Both the position numbers and the translations under genes were made by a program. A stretch of 64,000 bases of DNA from Lepas anatifera. Taxonomy: Eukaryota; Arthropoda; Thecostraca; Lepadidae. Shown in pieces: positions 33,058-45,788 of this stretch. The number at the start of each line of letters is the position of its first letter. Position 1 is the stretch's first letter. Below the pieces are notes generated by a model that did no database searches, was not told where the DNA came from, and saw only the letters and a program-made list of their open reading frames with translations. The stretch is taken from the NCBI GenBank assembly GCA_034440635.1, contig JAOTON010002237.1:1-64000 (forward strand), given 5' to 3'.

Positions 33058-36000
33058 CTAATATTTGTGGGGAAAACAATAGAGTGCATCGCTCCTAAAG
33101 TCTATCTGTACTGAAGATATAGGGAAATTCACATACATTCAGTACAGAGGTACCCAAGAAAGCAACAGACGGTGCCCAGGCACCAAGTGCACCCGCCTGG
33201 TCACGGGCCTGCCCAGGTACCTTTAGCAGCTATTTCATAGATGAAATGTGACCAAACATACTAAATTGGCGAAGTTCACACGCAGAGGCGGCGTCAATTC
33301 GCCCCTATTGACACAGACTGGGAAGCGCCGTGCGGCTCGACCTCGCGTCACTGACATGAAAATGTTATTTGGCCGAGGGCGGGTGTTTATTTAAAGATCG
33401 AAAATGAAAATATATTGCAAAGCTGCTTAGAATTGATTGAAGTTACTAACCCTAAGTGCCAACTTTTAAACTCCATTTTTTGCAAATTAACACCCCACTC
33501 TACCATGGGTGGAAATTGTTTAACACAATTTTTGTGGACTGCCAATTTTGGACCAGAAATTGAACAAATTTATAATTATCGGGTGGTGTTCTGTCTTATT
33601 TTCGTTAGACGAGTCTTCATTTGGTCAATTTTAAATCATCTGTCTATTTCACTGGGGGGCCAATTTCCGGGCACTGGGGAGGGGGCATTTCGGCCGACCG
33701 GGGGGGGCAAATGGCCCACCAGTTAACATGCTAAAAAATGGCCTGACTATTGACGTATTTAGTTTCGCCCAAAGCCCTCGGTATAAAATTCCCGCCAGCT
33801 TTAAAACTCGCAGTAAAGGGGCTTATTGCCTTGTTTCAAACTCTAAAGTTGTTTCCTTGCTGTTGCCTTGTTTGAAATCTTCCATATGGTTGGAGTAAGA
33901 TTGTTCGTAAGCCCTAAGCCTCGCCCACTCGCTGAAAATATCATGCTAGCGAGTGAACCAGCACGCAACTGCTTGTCGACCGAAAACTTCAGGCGAGTAG
34001 TCGTCCATTGCAGAGCGTCAGTGGGCCGAAACTAGCCAAATATCCGCAACACACACCACATACTCCTCCCCTCGTACTTTCCAAAGCAAGTATCAATTGT
34101 TTTTGTCAAAATCCAACTCTGAAATTGTTTCTTTACATCAGGCATATGCCTAATCTTTCCACCACTGAATAAACTCGTCCACCGTAACGACATTTGTCAT
34201 TCAGTTTTTGCACCAGTGGTTTTGTAATGCATGCGATTTTTGGATGGACCGTTAGAGCGAGTCTTTGATCAATGTGTAGGATTTCACTGATTTGTAAGTG
34301 TTATTTTGATGACGGCACATATTGTTAGAAAGGAGGAGATATTTGTTTTTAGCGCATGAAAGTGGGACAAATGTTGCTTTCTAGTTTTCAGACCTATCTT
34401 GTTCTTAAATTTTTATTTGTAGGATTTTGACAAAGTGGTCCATTCCCTTGAACTCGTCACGCGGAGGGCCATGGCCCCGGGGCGTTGTCAGCTGTCCTCT
34501 GCAGCGTCAGCCGGCGGTTTCCGCCAAGTTGGCCAAGTAGGGATTAGTGGCGAGACACTGACAAATGACGCCCGAGGCATCGGAGGCCGGCGCTGATTAT
34601 TCACGGCGTGGCTCCGCCAGGTAGGCCATCAATCTTGTTGAGATCTCACTGGAAACGGCGTTGGCCGCTGACTTTCCGAGACTAACTCGTGCAATTGCTG
34701 CTCAGCGATCCTCGACAGCGCCAGATAGGCGTGTTCAGTCTTAACATCCAACGGAAAGTTGTTAGAGGTTTCCATTTTCTCTCGTGATAACTATTACCTC
34801 ACAGAACCCTAGACATGGCTTTGAAAATGTTTTTGTGTGGTGATTTTCTGCGCGCTTTGGATGAATCAATTTGAATTGGATGAATCCGATTCGAAGGTCC
34901 ACCAGCTGACCACCTTTCACAAGTGGTTCCATTGCTCTGTGCATACATGTTTTCTTCTAACAAGTTGACGCAGCTGTGTTTCCGGGCTTGGTGCCCGAGC
35001 AGCCGAGCTGAGCTGGGAGGGAACCTTCTCCCGCTGCGTACCGCCGTCTTCAGGCACCTCCGAGCGTGTTGCGACCCTGACCCAAAGCACCCCGAACCAG
35101 GCGCGGCTCAGGTGTAAAAAGCGGCCGCCCTGCTGCGGCCTGGAGGTTACTGAGTTCCACCGCGGATGTGGTATAGTTTCTCTGAATATTGAGTGGGGTT
35201 GGCCGTGAAAGGTAGCTGATATGGCGATCTGGAGATGTGGTGCCACACCTGCAACTATTGTTGTTATGAAAGATCGGAAGGGTTGACTCTTCGGAACTTT
35301 TTTGATGCAATATTATCAGTGATTTCTGCTTCTGTTCACTGAGCAAACAAATGATACAGGGTCAGTCCGCCTAGAACAGTTGTCATTTTTTAGAATGGTT
35401 TGGAAAAAGGCTCAGGCAAGCACTGAATATGGTGGGAATTTTTCACAACCACACAATATCCGTCCTCTTTGTTATGACGAGCTGATGACCAGCTGAGACA
35501 AAGATGAATGGGGAAAACGGCCACAGGCTTGGAATGAACCGACTGCCACTCAACTCAAACGGGCTGCCCGGTCTCGGAAAGGACTGAGGCCTCGTGACAT
35601 TCCTCGGACAATCTGTCATGCCATTTTTATTATATTAAAATTATTAAGGTGAAGGGCATAGTGCTACCGGAAAATAACTCGGCCACTTGCACTCCTCATT
35701 TTTGACCTCAGTGTACTGCTGCTGTGAGTGATTGCCATTGAAATAATGCCTACTGCGGTTGGTACCAGTGCAGTCCGCACTACCGGGCGAGGTGGAGTTG
35801 AGAGCCGACTCCGGCTCTGCTTGTGTCTCGCACCTACCTGGAAGCGGAAAGCTGACAATGCTATCTCCTCAGCAAACCGAATCCTGGTTTGCTGGTTTGG
35901 AGAGCTTCAATATCAGTTTTCATGATGTGACGACGCCCTAAGCTTTTATGGGCATAGTTCTGTATTTGAAAATTTCCTTAAACACATTATATTTACGTTG

Positions 36001-36274
36001 TATCTCACATCAGTTACATCTGATTCAAGAAACCCGCCAGCTTAGGATTTTATCGTAATGTAAACACTAGGCTCTACCGGGAAGCAACATATCCCCATTG
36101 TGGAGATTGTTTGCCTCGGAGCAAAACATGTTTTTCATCTCCCGTGTACTTGGTATCACTATAAAGGTCTTGGATGAAAGCCTATAATCTTGTCAGAAAC
36201 ATAGCATTTCGCCGCCGTGTGTCTGCTCTGGTCGGAACGCCTGCGGTGTACAGCACGGCCCGCACCTGTGCCAT
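33058..36274. other. Gene-free stretch; start of the GC-richer half
   Basis: 33655-33720 has transposon-like GGGGGGCC runs without a partner. From about 34.4 kb CpG and GC content rise visibly. Open frames on both strands near 34.9-35.3 kb overlap, which argues against genes. No tandem array until 36275. Confidence 0.4.
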
Positions 36275-36737
36275 GAGCGGCTCACCGCCGGCACTCGCCA
36301 GCTTCCAGCTGTGCTGTGAGCGGCTCATTGCCGGCACTCGCCAGCTTCCAGCTGTGCTGTGACCGGCTCACCGCCGGCACTCGTCAGCTTCCAGCTGTGT
36401 CTGAGCGGCTCACCGCCGACACTCGCCAGCTTCCAGCTCTGTCGTGAGCGGCTCACCGCGGCACTCGCCAGCCTCCAGCTGTGTCGTGAGCGGCTCACCG
36501 CCGGCACTCGCCAGCTTCCAGCTGTGCCGTGACCGGCTCACCGCCGGCACTCGTCAGCTTCCAGCTGTGTCGTGAGCGGCTCACCGCCGACACTCGCCAG
36601 CTTCCAGCTTGTCGTGAGCGGCTCACCGCCGGCACTCGCCAGCCTCCAGCTGTGTCGTGAGCGGCTCATTGCCGGCACTCGCCAGCCTCCAGCTGTGCCA
36701 TGAGCGGCTCATTGCCGGCACTCGCCAGCTTCCAGCG
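36275..36737 (+). repeat. 43-bp minisatellite
   Basis: About 11 units of 41-43 bp, each beginning GAGCGGCTCACCGCCGGCA (or GACCGG...) and continuing CTCGCCAGCTTCCAGCTGTG. Variants at a few positions (ACCGCC/ATTGCC, CTTCC/CCTCC) alternate, suggesting a higher-order pattern. Confidence 0.9.
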
Positions 36738-37066
36738 ACCTCCGACGTCGGCGGCCAGCCGGCCGAACCTTGAACTGCTGTCGTTTCTCCGTCTCTCTGC
36801 CGTTTGCAACGTTGCACGTCGCCCAACACCGCTGCCATGTGCTGAGCAGCTGAGGCCGTGCCATTCTGGCGGCGGCGGCGGCGGCGGCGGCAGGAGTCGA
36901 CATCACCACCCTGTCAGCTCGCTCGGCGGCACAGGTCTTCCCACGTATTTCTATTTGTCTGGAGTTGTCTCCGAACACCTGACCTCTCATATTGATGATG
37001 GAAGTGCTTTATGTCCAGCAGGCTGAAAGCTGGCTGGGCTCGGTTAGCTGGCGGCGCCGATGGGGG
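36738..37066. other. GC-rich DNA with (GGC)8
   Basis: A (GGC)8 run at 36868-36891 within CpG-rich sequence. Open frames here are compositional. Confidence 0.5.
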
Positions 37067-37093
37067 TGACGTCACCTGTTGGCGATGACGTCA
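37067..37093. promoter_or_regulatory. Paired TGACGTCA (CRE-like) sites
   Basis: Two perfect TGACGTCA palindromes at 37067-37074 and 37086-37093, 19 bp apart, in CpG-rich DNA. TGACGTCA is the established full CRE/ATF site. With the pair at 37639/37653 it makes a plausible promoter or enhancer, but no transcript or coding start can be tied to it. Confidence 0.35.
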
Positions 37094-37638
37094 GGATCTG
37101 TGCGGCGTCAGGTGGGCAGGGCAGCAGCAGCGGCTAGTGTGCGGGGCGCGGCGGCGCGGTAAGGTGGGGCGTGCGGCTGTGAAGTGCAGGGCAAGCAGGT
37201 GACTATCGATTTAGTGTGAGATAGTGGTGAGGTGTTGGATACCATACAGGAGAGACGACGCACAGGGGTGAGTGGGATGCTTTGAAGCGTCGGGTGATGT
37301 AATCTTTGAATACGTTGGAGGGATGTGCGAGGCTTTCATCTGAGACAAAGTGGCCACCTGTTGCTTCTGGAGGGCTTTGGCCACAGATGAAAACAGTTGC
37401 AGCGCTGCTGTCTGCACGAAATAAACCGCTGCTCGGCAGTTGAGGATTGAACGGTGGGAATTATTTCACATTTAGACTGCAACTTCGGCTGAGATCGACC
37501 GTTGTCTCTCCTTTTCTTTCTCGATATCTATATTGCTTCTGACACCTGGCGGATATATTCAGTCCATCTAAGAGCCTCACGTCTGCTCTGCTTCTCTCAG
37601 CTGCACCTCTGTGCGTGCGGCGGCGTAAGTCGCAGCCG

Positions 37639-37660
37639 TGACGTCACAGCCGTGACGTCA
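37639..37660. promoter_or_regulatory. Paired TGACGTCA (CRE-like) sites in a tandem CCGTGACGTCACA duplication
   Basis: Perfect palindromes at 37639-37646 and 37653-37660, part of a 14-bp unit present twice. The surrounding 37.0-38.2 kb is the most CpG-island-like part of the window. A 182-codon open frame beginning at 37672 is read as compositional. Confidence 0.35.
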
Positions 37661-40600
37661 CACGCGCGCAGTTGTGGGCCGGGGTGCGCCGTCCTATTTT
37701 GGCCGCGGCTCTGGCAGCTGCCGCCTTGCCGCCGGCGTCGGCCGCCTCAGACACCAGGAGACGCCCTCCGCCTGACGCCCGACGCCCGACGCTCGACGCG
37801 TCGTCCCTGTCAGTCCGTCGAGGCGCGGGTTGCCCGCTGCCCTCCGCGACGCGACTCAGATGCCGGCGCGGCGGCCAGCCCGCGGTGTCGGCTAGTAGGT
37901 ATGCGGCGCTGACGGGCGCGGCGACGTGTGCGCAGTGTGGCCTGCAGCGGTTGACTGGGAGTGAGCAACAAGTGGCTGCGGTTGAGGCGGCGGAGCGACG
38001 CAGCCAGGTGTTGGTGTCGCTGCCGACAGGTCTGCAGGCTGGATTGGGTGGCGCCCCGACAGTAAGGAGCGGCGGGCTTTCTCAGGTACGCTGGTTGGTT
38101 CAGGAGGGACGTCGGACCAGGTACAGCAGAGATGAAAAGCGTGAATTTAATTTCACTTCGCATCAGTATGCAGTCACGAGCGTTGGCCTTTTTGGCGGCG
38201 CGCCCGCCCATTTTCCGTGAGTCACGCGGCGTGTCGGCGAATTCCTGATGACCGTGCGGCTGACTCCAGACTAGTGACTAATCACTAACTGGCACAGCCT
38301 CAGGGAACGGCCCGACCACTCACACCGGATGTGCGCGTGCCGACGTCATCTACAGCGCGCCGCAGCTATGAGCTGCGTCCTGGAGCCGGGGTGTGCTGCC
38401 GAGGCGCGTGCCTGCTGAGGCGGCGTATTTGCACTCAGCCTCCAGTGCCGCAGGTCTGCCTCTTACCAGCGACGTCCGAACCTGAGGCTGGTGGCGACGT
38501 CGCCGTGGTGCTCTGAAAAGGTCACGGACTCCTGAACTGAAGACGTGGGATCGTGTCCCTTGCTGGTAGTCAGGAATTTCACTAGAAGAGGGGTTAAATT
38601 TGTGGAGTTGTCGGTGCTATATGAAATTATCACGCCAGAGGCACGTTGTCTGGTTTTAGCTAGGCCGTCATGGCCATCCAGAAATGTAGGTCGAAATCGG
38701 AAGAAGTGATGCGGAATGACATCAGTAGTAGTTTCAGAAACATGGGGAAATGTAGTCACATGATCATGGACGATATTTTGACAGGCGCTCTTTCATTTCT
38801 CGTAGTGGTATTGCCACCGGCTAAACTCCCGCGTGGAATAAGCTGGGGCTTGCCTCCCACTTTCGGCTGGCGAATCCATTTCTTCAAAACTATTTATTGC
38901 ACTGCTGATGAGAAAAGAAACAATATTTGGACGAAATTTTCCATTTAAAGACTTAAATGGGGCTGTGGCTCTTTCCAGCACCAGAGCCTGTCTGGGCGAG
39001 CGTCAGTACGGAAAAGCGTGCTCCTATACCGTGGTGGGGACTGCTCCTTCCCCACCAGAAATCTGCGCATCGTCCTTCATTTTCTGTATCTGTAGCGGCG
39101 CGCTTCGCTCTGGCACGTCCTCAGTAAAGCGTTCTGCGCGTCGCTGCGCTCCCAAGCTTGCGGTCTCCGTATCGTGTGCCTTCCGTCCGCACGGCTGTCT
39201 GAATCCTGTCGTCACGTGACGTCACAGGAGGCCTACAACGCCGAACAACCGAGTAATTGGTCCCGGGGGCTGCGCCGATGCTGAAGAGCCGGAATCGATA
39301 CCTTTGCCAGACTGCTCGTAGCGGTGTCTCTGGCAGGAATGCTGCGGCTGCAGCTGTCGGTGATGGATTTCTCTATTGAACATTTGCGATGACACCGGAG
39401 TATCCCGATTCCTGGACAGTGTTAAATGTCACCGCACTGTTCTTCGCTCTGCTTTTACATAATTTGCCTGCCTCAAATGCGGCATCTCCGCCTTGGCGCG
39501 GCAGCAGCAGCGGCCTTCGGGTGTGATCTGCGGCGGGTTGGTAGGTGCAGTCGAGAGCCTGCCCCTGGCGTGTCTGTGACGTGTCCGTCTTCACCCGTCA
39601 AGGAGCCGTATAACGCTCTTGCTGACGTCGCCGTAGCCGCGGCTATACCCGCCTCATTGTCACGAGCGTTGACGGCTATCTAAGTTTAATTTCAAGCGCT
39701 GGTGCAAGAGATTAACTGTGAAGGCTGCAGGTATCGATTTCACTGGTGTCCTGGTTTGTTTTTATAAAGCGGCTCGTGACGCAGTGCCTCTGACATCCTC
39801 TGGTACATATCAGAAGACTAATGAGGTGTTCTCCATCTTGCTAAAATATACTATATCGACGACAGTGACATGAAGATTGATGCTGTTACTTGCCTCATTG
39901 ATTTTCCTGATCCGGTTGTCTATCATATGGCTAAATATCCATGACTTAATTCAGGGTATATATTTTCTTCCAGTCCAGCCTTCAAAGTAAAAGTAAACGT
40001 GTGGAATAATCTTGCTCTGTTCTGGCGGGTCAGTACCTTTTTGATGTAGCATTTCATCATTTGAGGAATGGGGTGAGGGGTACATGAACAACAGGAGCGC
40101 TGCATTGTGCGGGTGTGGTAGAGGGATCGTATCGTGAGGATGCCGCTACTCGCATGCGTGGAGAAGAGGTAGGGGCTGCTGCCCACGCAGCCGCCTGCAG
40201 ATGCTGTTCTCGTGCTGACTGCGTGCGGCGATGCCTGGCAGCACTGGAAAATGTCCGGGTCGTCTCGGCCTGAGGAGTTAGAAGGGGGCGCGAAAAGAAA
40301 AATGTGTGAAATTACCGGAGAAATAGTTCTAGCGGCTGGGCAGAGCACACCTTGCTGGAGGTGCGGTTACTGCAATTGCCTCACGCACTGATGATAAAAG
40401 TAAAACGGGGCCCTATATTTGGGGGAAGGGAAAGGGGTCTGACTGCCGTGAAACCGAGGGACCCACCAGTCCAGGTGAGCAGGCAGTGACCCAAAATAGG
40501 TTTTGCGCTAGGGTGTCGAGTGGAAAATTCAGCTCGGAATGTTTGGCAAGTGAGTGGAAAATTCCCCTCAAAATGTATGGCGGAGTGTAAAATTTCCAAT

Positions 40601-40814
40601 TTGGGTACTCAGGTGGTAAAATCTCAGAGCCCTTATTTGAACTGAGGGATGGATATTTCCTTTAATTTTCTCAAAGTAAATATTTTTAAATCTTCACCAA
40701 ACAGCATTGTTTGGCCATTACCATGTAAAAAAATGGGTTAAGCAGGTCAATCTTTACCCCTGATGCAGTCTCTAATTTTTTTAAGGAGTTGGTGAATTTC
40801 CACAAATAAAAACA
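37661..40814. other. CpG-rich then mixed DNA, no gene assigned
   Basis: 37.7-38.5 kb is CpG-rich with overlapping frames on both strands. TGACGTCA at 39217-39224 overlaps a CACGTG E-box (39213-39218). GAGTGGAAAATT phrases recur near 40515, 40550 and 42612, hinting at a dispersed repeat. No conserved protein is recognisable. Confidence 0.4.
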
Positions 40815-41005
40815 CTTTTTGGGGAGCCTCTGATACCAACCTTCGGGGGAAAGAACTCTGGGAGCCACCAAGACTCTGGGGGGGCTTCCCTAGACCAACT
40901 CTTGTGCTCCTCCTCTCCTCTCCCACACGACCAGCCTTAAAAGGCCCCTGAGACGAAATATCGGGCCCCCTTAGACCAACTCTGCAGAGGGGGCCTCCGA
41001 GATCG
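40815..41005 (-). repeat. Degenerate GGCCC/AGAGTTGGTCT block (inverted relative of 16420-17060)
   Basis: On the minus strand it reads CAGAGTTGGTCTAAGGGGGC, then GAGTTGGTCTAGG, CCAGAGTCTTGG and CCAGAGTTCTTTCC: the same core and similar spacing as the 16.4-17.1 kb minisatellite. It shows that the degenerate array is a dispersed family rather than a one-off. Confidence 0.6.
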
Positions 41006-43069
41006 GCATGTGGTGAAAAATGAAAAGGGATTTTTTTCATGCAATACCTAGTTCCAAAATTAATTATCTGAGCATACACTGTATAGTTTTCCTGTCCGGG
41101 ACAACGCCCCTCCTGTACCTATACCTATAGCTATCGAAATTTTGGAGTCCACTCCTGACCTCAATCACTGCACCTCGCATACACCTATGCTAGGGCCCAG
41201 TAGAGCCTTGGTTTACACTTAACTAACCCAGACGAAACTACAAACTTTCTATCATGGCAATAAACTCTTCCAGACTCTTGCTAAAAGTTTCTTTTCTTTA
41301 CCTGTCAATTCCCCTGCTTCTCTTCACATATACATATACTCACCTTCATATGAGTATGCTGCCTTCTATCAATATCTAATCGAAGCTACTACAGCCAAGT
41401 ACCCTGCTACAGCCTCCTTTCTGTTGTTTCTTCCTTTCGTCTACAATCAGCCAGGCGCGGCGGGTTGCGACAGCGTCAGAGCGACTACTAATTTAAATTT
41501 CTGATCGCTTTCCGCTTGCCGGTCGCATGAGCAACACAATTTGCATTTCAAAAATTGCTCTAAATAAATTTTCTAAATCCTTATAGACTAGAAAATTATA
41601 TAACTAAAAAGCACACCAAGAGGAAGACTAACACTGTTTTGTCAAAACGAATATGAAACCGGCCTTTCAAAAAGCCTAAAGATGCCGCTTTTATTTACTA
41701 GATGTAAAGACGGCGATTTGGTAAGTCCACGCCGTAGACCAGCAATACAAAAAGTGCCGATGTTTAAAGGGTAACTGGATGCATTCTTGTAGCCCAAAAC
41801 AATCATTTAATGAAAATGTATAGTTTCAATGTACGCAAGTACCGGACACTTTCACTTGAACTTAAATATCAGCGTATTTATGCCTAGGGTGTCGTAGGGT
41901 GTCGTGAGTGGATTTGGGTGTCACAGGGCGTGGACTCAGCAATGAAGGGCTGATAAGGATAAAAATTATTTTCTTCGAAATAAATGGTCAATTTTCTACC
42001 ATACGATGTAAAAAAATATGTTGCTTAGCATACAAATTTCAAGATAATTGCTTTCAACAACAAGATAACCAAAAATGGTTTTTCACTATTCTCGGTACCA
42101 GAAATACAAAAACAACTTTTCAAGGACGTAAGCCTAGAAGTCATATGCACAGATAAACTGCTTTCCAGAAATGTATCTTTCAAAGCGGTCAGCTCATTTT
42201 TTGGCATCACAAGGCTAGGGTGTCTAATTTTCCACTCACCAATTTTGTGAGTGGTGGAATTTAGTGGCGGTGTTCACCCATTGGAACTTTCTCCAGTGGG
42301 GCAGGGGGCACTGAGCGTCTTGCCGCGCCAGAATTTCGATTCAGTTGTTCCACTGAAATCAGTGGATATAAGGATGCCAGGTAAAATTGGCTAGAAAAAT
42401 AGAAATCGCCAGATTTTCTTGCAGAAAAGCCAAAGAAGTGCATAAGAGCCGAGCTAATTTGGCGATCTTTTAGTCGATTCTGCTTCTCTATTTTTCCAGT
42501 GGACGTTGGTAGAGGAGGCAATGGAACTGGCCTTTGTAGTAAGTATTGTTGAGTAAAATTAAATAGTAGTAAGTATTGTTGGAAGTGAGAGGATAATTCA
42601 GCAAAAAATATAAAAGTGAGTGGAAAATTCTGCTTGACTGGGTGTCGTTCTGCACCGAGCACCCCAGGTTTTGGGACACTGAGCAGGAAAGCTAAAGAAG
42701 TAAGTCCAAGGAATGTGGAGCTATATAAAAGTAGAACCCTCCCTAGTCTGTGGGGATCCGCAAAGAGCGTGAGGCCAAGAGGCTCACCAGTCCTGGTAAG
42801 GAGGAATGGTTTAGAAGAGAGGTCACTCGTCCGAGTTGACCAAGGGTCAAAGGCGGGTGCTCACTCGGGTGAGTGAGTGTATAGAGGGTTTGCCTCCGTG
42901 AAACAAGAAACTCGCTCGTCCAGGAAGGCAGGGTGGGTGCAGGGGAGGCAACTTGTCCGAGTTACCTTGACGTACACAAGGAACATACAAGCTTTAAAGG
43001 GATGAAGGCATGGATTAAAGTTAACTGGGTAAAGGGTAAAAAGAACGAATGCTGCCGGTATGATACAGT
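41006..43069. other. Gene-free stretch
   Basis: AGGGTGTCGTAGGGTGTCGTG is tandem at about 41886, and AGGGTGTC with TTTTCCACTCACC recurs near 42215. These short phrases also occur around 40510, so a degenerate dispersed repeat probably spans parts of 40.5-42.6 kb. No gene seen. Confidence 0.4.
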
Positions 43070-43256
43070 GTTATTATAATTGTTGGTGTTTAACGACGTA
43101 CCAGCTGCCATTATTATACGGCGCCGCTAACCTTCATCCTGTAGGGCAGGATTTGAGAGATCAGATAGACTTATTCAGAGGCTCCGCCGGGACTTGAACC
43201 CGGGACCGGAGGGTTAGGAGATTCTGATGTTATCTACTAAGCCACCCATCCACCGG
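43070..43256 (-). mobile_element. tRNA-headed SINE with the shared 3' module
   Basis: On the minus strand: GGGTGGCTTAGTAGATA (box A, 43231-43249), GGGTTCAAGTCCC (box B, 43189-43201) with pairing arms CCGGTCCCGGG nearby, then the 3' module with GTTAGCGGCGCCGTAT, TGGCAGCTGGTACGTCG and TTAAACACCAAC (43081-43135), ending in an AAT-rich tail. It keeps the best box B of the window's SINEs. Confidence 0.8.
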
Positions 43257-43403
43257 TTGGGTAGCTTTTACGGCGTGCTTTTATACAAAGATCAGAACCG
43301 GAGCTAGCCGTATGAGAAAGGATAGCAGCCTCACCTACGCGGCGCACTGCTGCCACCCTGAGGCACGTAGTCAGCACGGGCGACCGGACAGTCGGTAACA
43401 GAA
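43257..43403. other. Spacer between SINE and 17-bp array
   Basis: Unique-looking sequence with no gene. Confidence 0.5.
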
Positions 43404-45597
43404 ACAGCCTTCACACTATCCCAGCCTCCGCACTACTGCAGCCTCCGCACTACCGCAGCCTCCACACTACTGCAGCCTCCACACTACTGCAGCCTCCACA
43501 CTACTGCAGCCTCCACACTACTGCAGCCTCCACACTACCTCAGCCTCCACACTACCGCAGCCTCCACACTACTGCAGCCTCCACACTTCCGCAGCCTCCA
43601 CACTACTGCAGCCTCCACACTTCCGCAGCCTCCACACTACTGCAGCCTCCACACTTCCGCAGCCTCCACACTACAGCACCCTCCTCACTTCTGCAGCCTC
43701 TACACTACCGCAGCCTCCACACTACCGAAGCCTCCACACTACTGCAGCCTCCACACTACCGCAGCCTCCACACTACTGCAGCCTCCACACTTCCGCAGCC
43801 TCCACACTACAGCACCCTCCACACTTCTGCAGCCTCCTACACTACCGCAGCCTCCACACTACTGTAGCCTCCACACTACTGCGGCCTCCACACTACTGCA
43901 GCCTCCACACTACTGCAGCATCCACACTACTGCAGCCTCCACACTACTGCAGCCTCCACACTACCGCAGCCTCCACACTACTTTAGCCTCCACACTACTG
44001 CAGCCTCCACACTACCGCAGCCTCCACACTACTGCAGCCTCCACACTTCCGCAGCCTCCACACTACTGCACCCTCCGCACTTCCGCAGCCTCCACACTAC
44101 CGCAGCCTCCACACTACTGCAGCCTCCACACTACTGCAGCCTCCACACTACTGCAGCCTCCACACTACTGCAGCCTCCACACTACCGCAGCCTCCACACT
44201 ACTGCAGCCTCCACACTACTGCAGCCTCTACACTACCACAGCCTCCACACTACCGAAGCCTCCACACTACTGCAGCCTCCACACTAATGCAGCCTCCACA
44301 CTACTGTAGCCTCCACAATACTGCAGCATCCACACTACTGCAGCATCCACACTTCTGCAGCCTCCACACTACTGCAGCCTCCACACTACTGCAGCCTCCA
44401 CACTACCGCAGCCTCCACACTACTTCAGCCTCCACACTACTGCAGCCTCCACACTACTGCAGCCTCCACACTACTGCAGCCTCCACACTTCCGCAGCCTC
44501 CACACTACTTCAGCCTTCACACTACTGCAGCCTCCACACTACTGCAGCCTCCACACTATTGCAGCCTCCGCACTTCCACAGCCTCCACACTACCTCAGCC
44601 TCCACACTACTGCAGCCTCCACACTACTGCAGCCTCCACACTACTGCAGCCTCCACACTACTGCAGCCTCCACACTACTGCAGCATTCACACTACTGCAG
44701 CATTCACACTTCCTCAGCCTCCACACTACTTCAGCCTCCACACTACTGCAGCATTCACACTTCCGCAGCCTCCACACTACTGCAGCCTCCACACTACTGC
44801 AGCCTCCACACTACTTCAGCCTCCACACTACTGCAGCCTCCACACTACTTCAGCCTCCACACTACTGCAGCCTCCACACTATTGCAGCCTCCGCACTTCC
44901 GCAGCCTCCTCACTACCTCAGCCTCCACACTACTGCAGCCTCCACATTACTGCAGCCTCCACACTACTACAGCCTCCACACTACTGCAGCCTCCACACTA
45001 CTGCAGCCTCCACACTACTGCAGCATCCACACTACTGCAGCATTCACACTTCCGCAGCCTCCACACTACTTCAGCCTCCACACTACTGCAGCCTCCACAC
45101 TACTGCAGCCTCCACACTACTGTAGCCTCCACACTACTGCAGCCTCCACACTACTGCAGCCTCCACACTACTACAGCCTCCACACTACTGCAGCATCCAC
45201 ACTACTGCAGCCTCCACACTACTGTAGCCTCCACATTACTGCAGCATCCACACTTCCGCAGCCTCCACACTACTGCAGCCTCCACACTACTGCAGCCTCC
45301 ACACTTCCGCAGCCTCCTCACTACTTCAGCCTCCACACTACTGCAGCCTCCACACTACTGTAGCATCCACACTACTGCAGCCTCCACACTACTGCAGCCT
45401 CCACACTACTACAGCCTCCACACTACTGCAGCATCCACACTACTGCAGCCTCCACACTACTGTAGCCTCCACATTACTGCAGCATTCACACTTCCACAGC
45501 CTCCACACTACTGCAGCATCCACACTACTGCAGCATCCACACTACTGCAGCCTCCACACTTCCGCAGCCTCCACACTACCGCAGCCTCCACACTTCC
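43404..45597 (+). repeat. 2.2-kb, 17-bp minisatellite with a PstI site in most units
   Basis: About 129 units of CTCCACACTACTGCAGC. Because 17 is not a multiple of 3, the reading frame cycles every 51 bp. The unit has no forward stop in any phase, so frames up to 358 codons appear (period-17 peptide QPPHYCSLHTTAAS...). Variant units (TTCCGCAG, TACCGCAG, GCAGCATCC, ACAGCACCC) repeat in blocks: matches at 136 bp (43671/43807 = 8 units), 323 bp (44556/44879 = 19 units) and 238 bp (45221/45459 = 14 units). This shows segmental duplication of several units at a time. Confidence 0.95.
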
Positions 45598-45788
45598 TAT
45601 CACCTGTCCTGGCTCCAAATGTAGGTAACAGCGAGGCCGGAAATGACTGGATGGGGAGGGGGCAGTGGGGGTCATTGAAGCTCGGTCAGAAGGGAGCACC
45701 CACCCGTTTCTCTCCCCTGGATCCGCCTGTTTCATCCTGCATATGGTAGCAGAGATGGGTGAAGTAGGCGTCATCAGTCACGTGCGTC

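Noticed and set aside
36275..36737. CRISPR array
   Set aside because: Units are contiguous with no unique spacers; this is a eukaryotic minisatellite. The other arrays were rejected on the same grounds.
37672..38220. 182-codon open frame
   Set aside because: Starts at TTG, lies in CpG-rich DNA, and the opposite strand is also open over 133 codons; no family motif.
44287..45628. Long forward open frames (358, 188 and 248 codons)
   Set aside because: All are phases of the 17-bp minisatellite, which has no forward stop codon. The peptides repeat every 17 residues and three frames are open at once.
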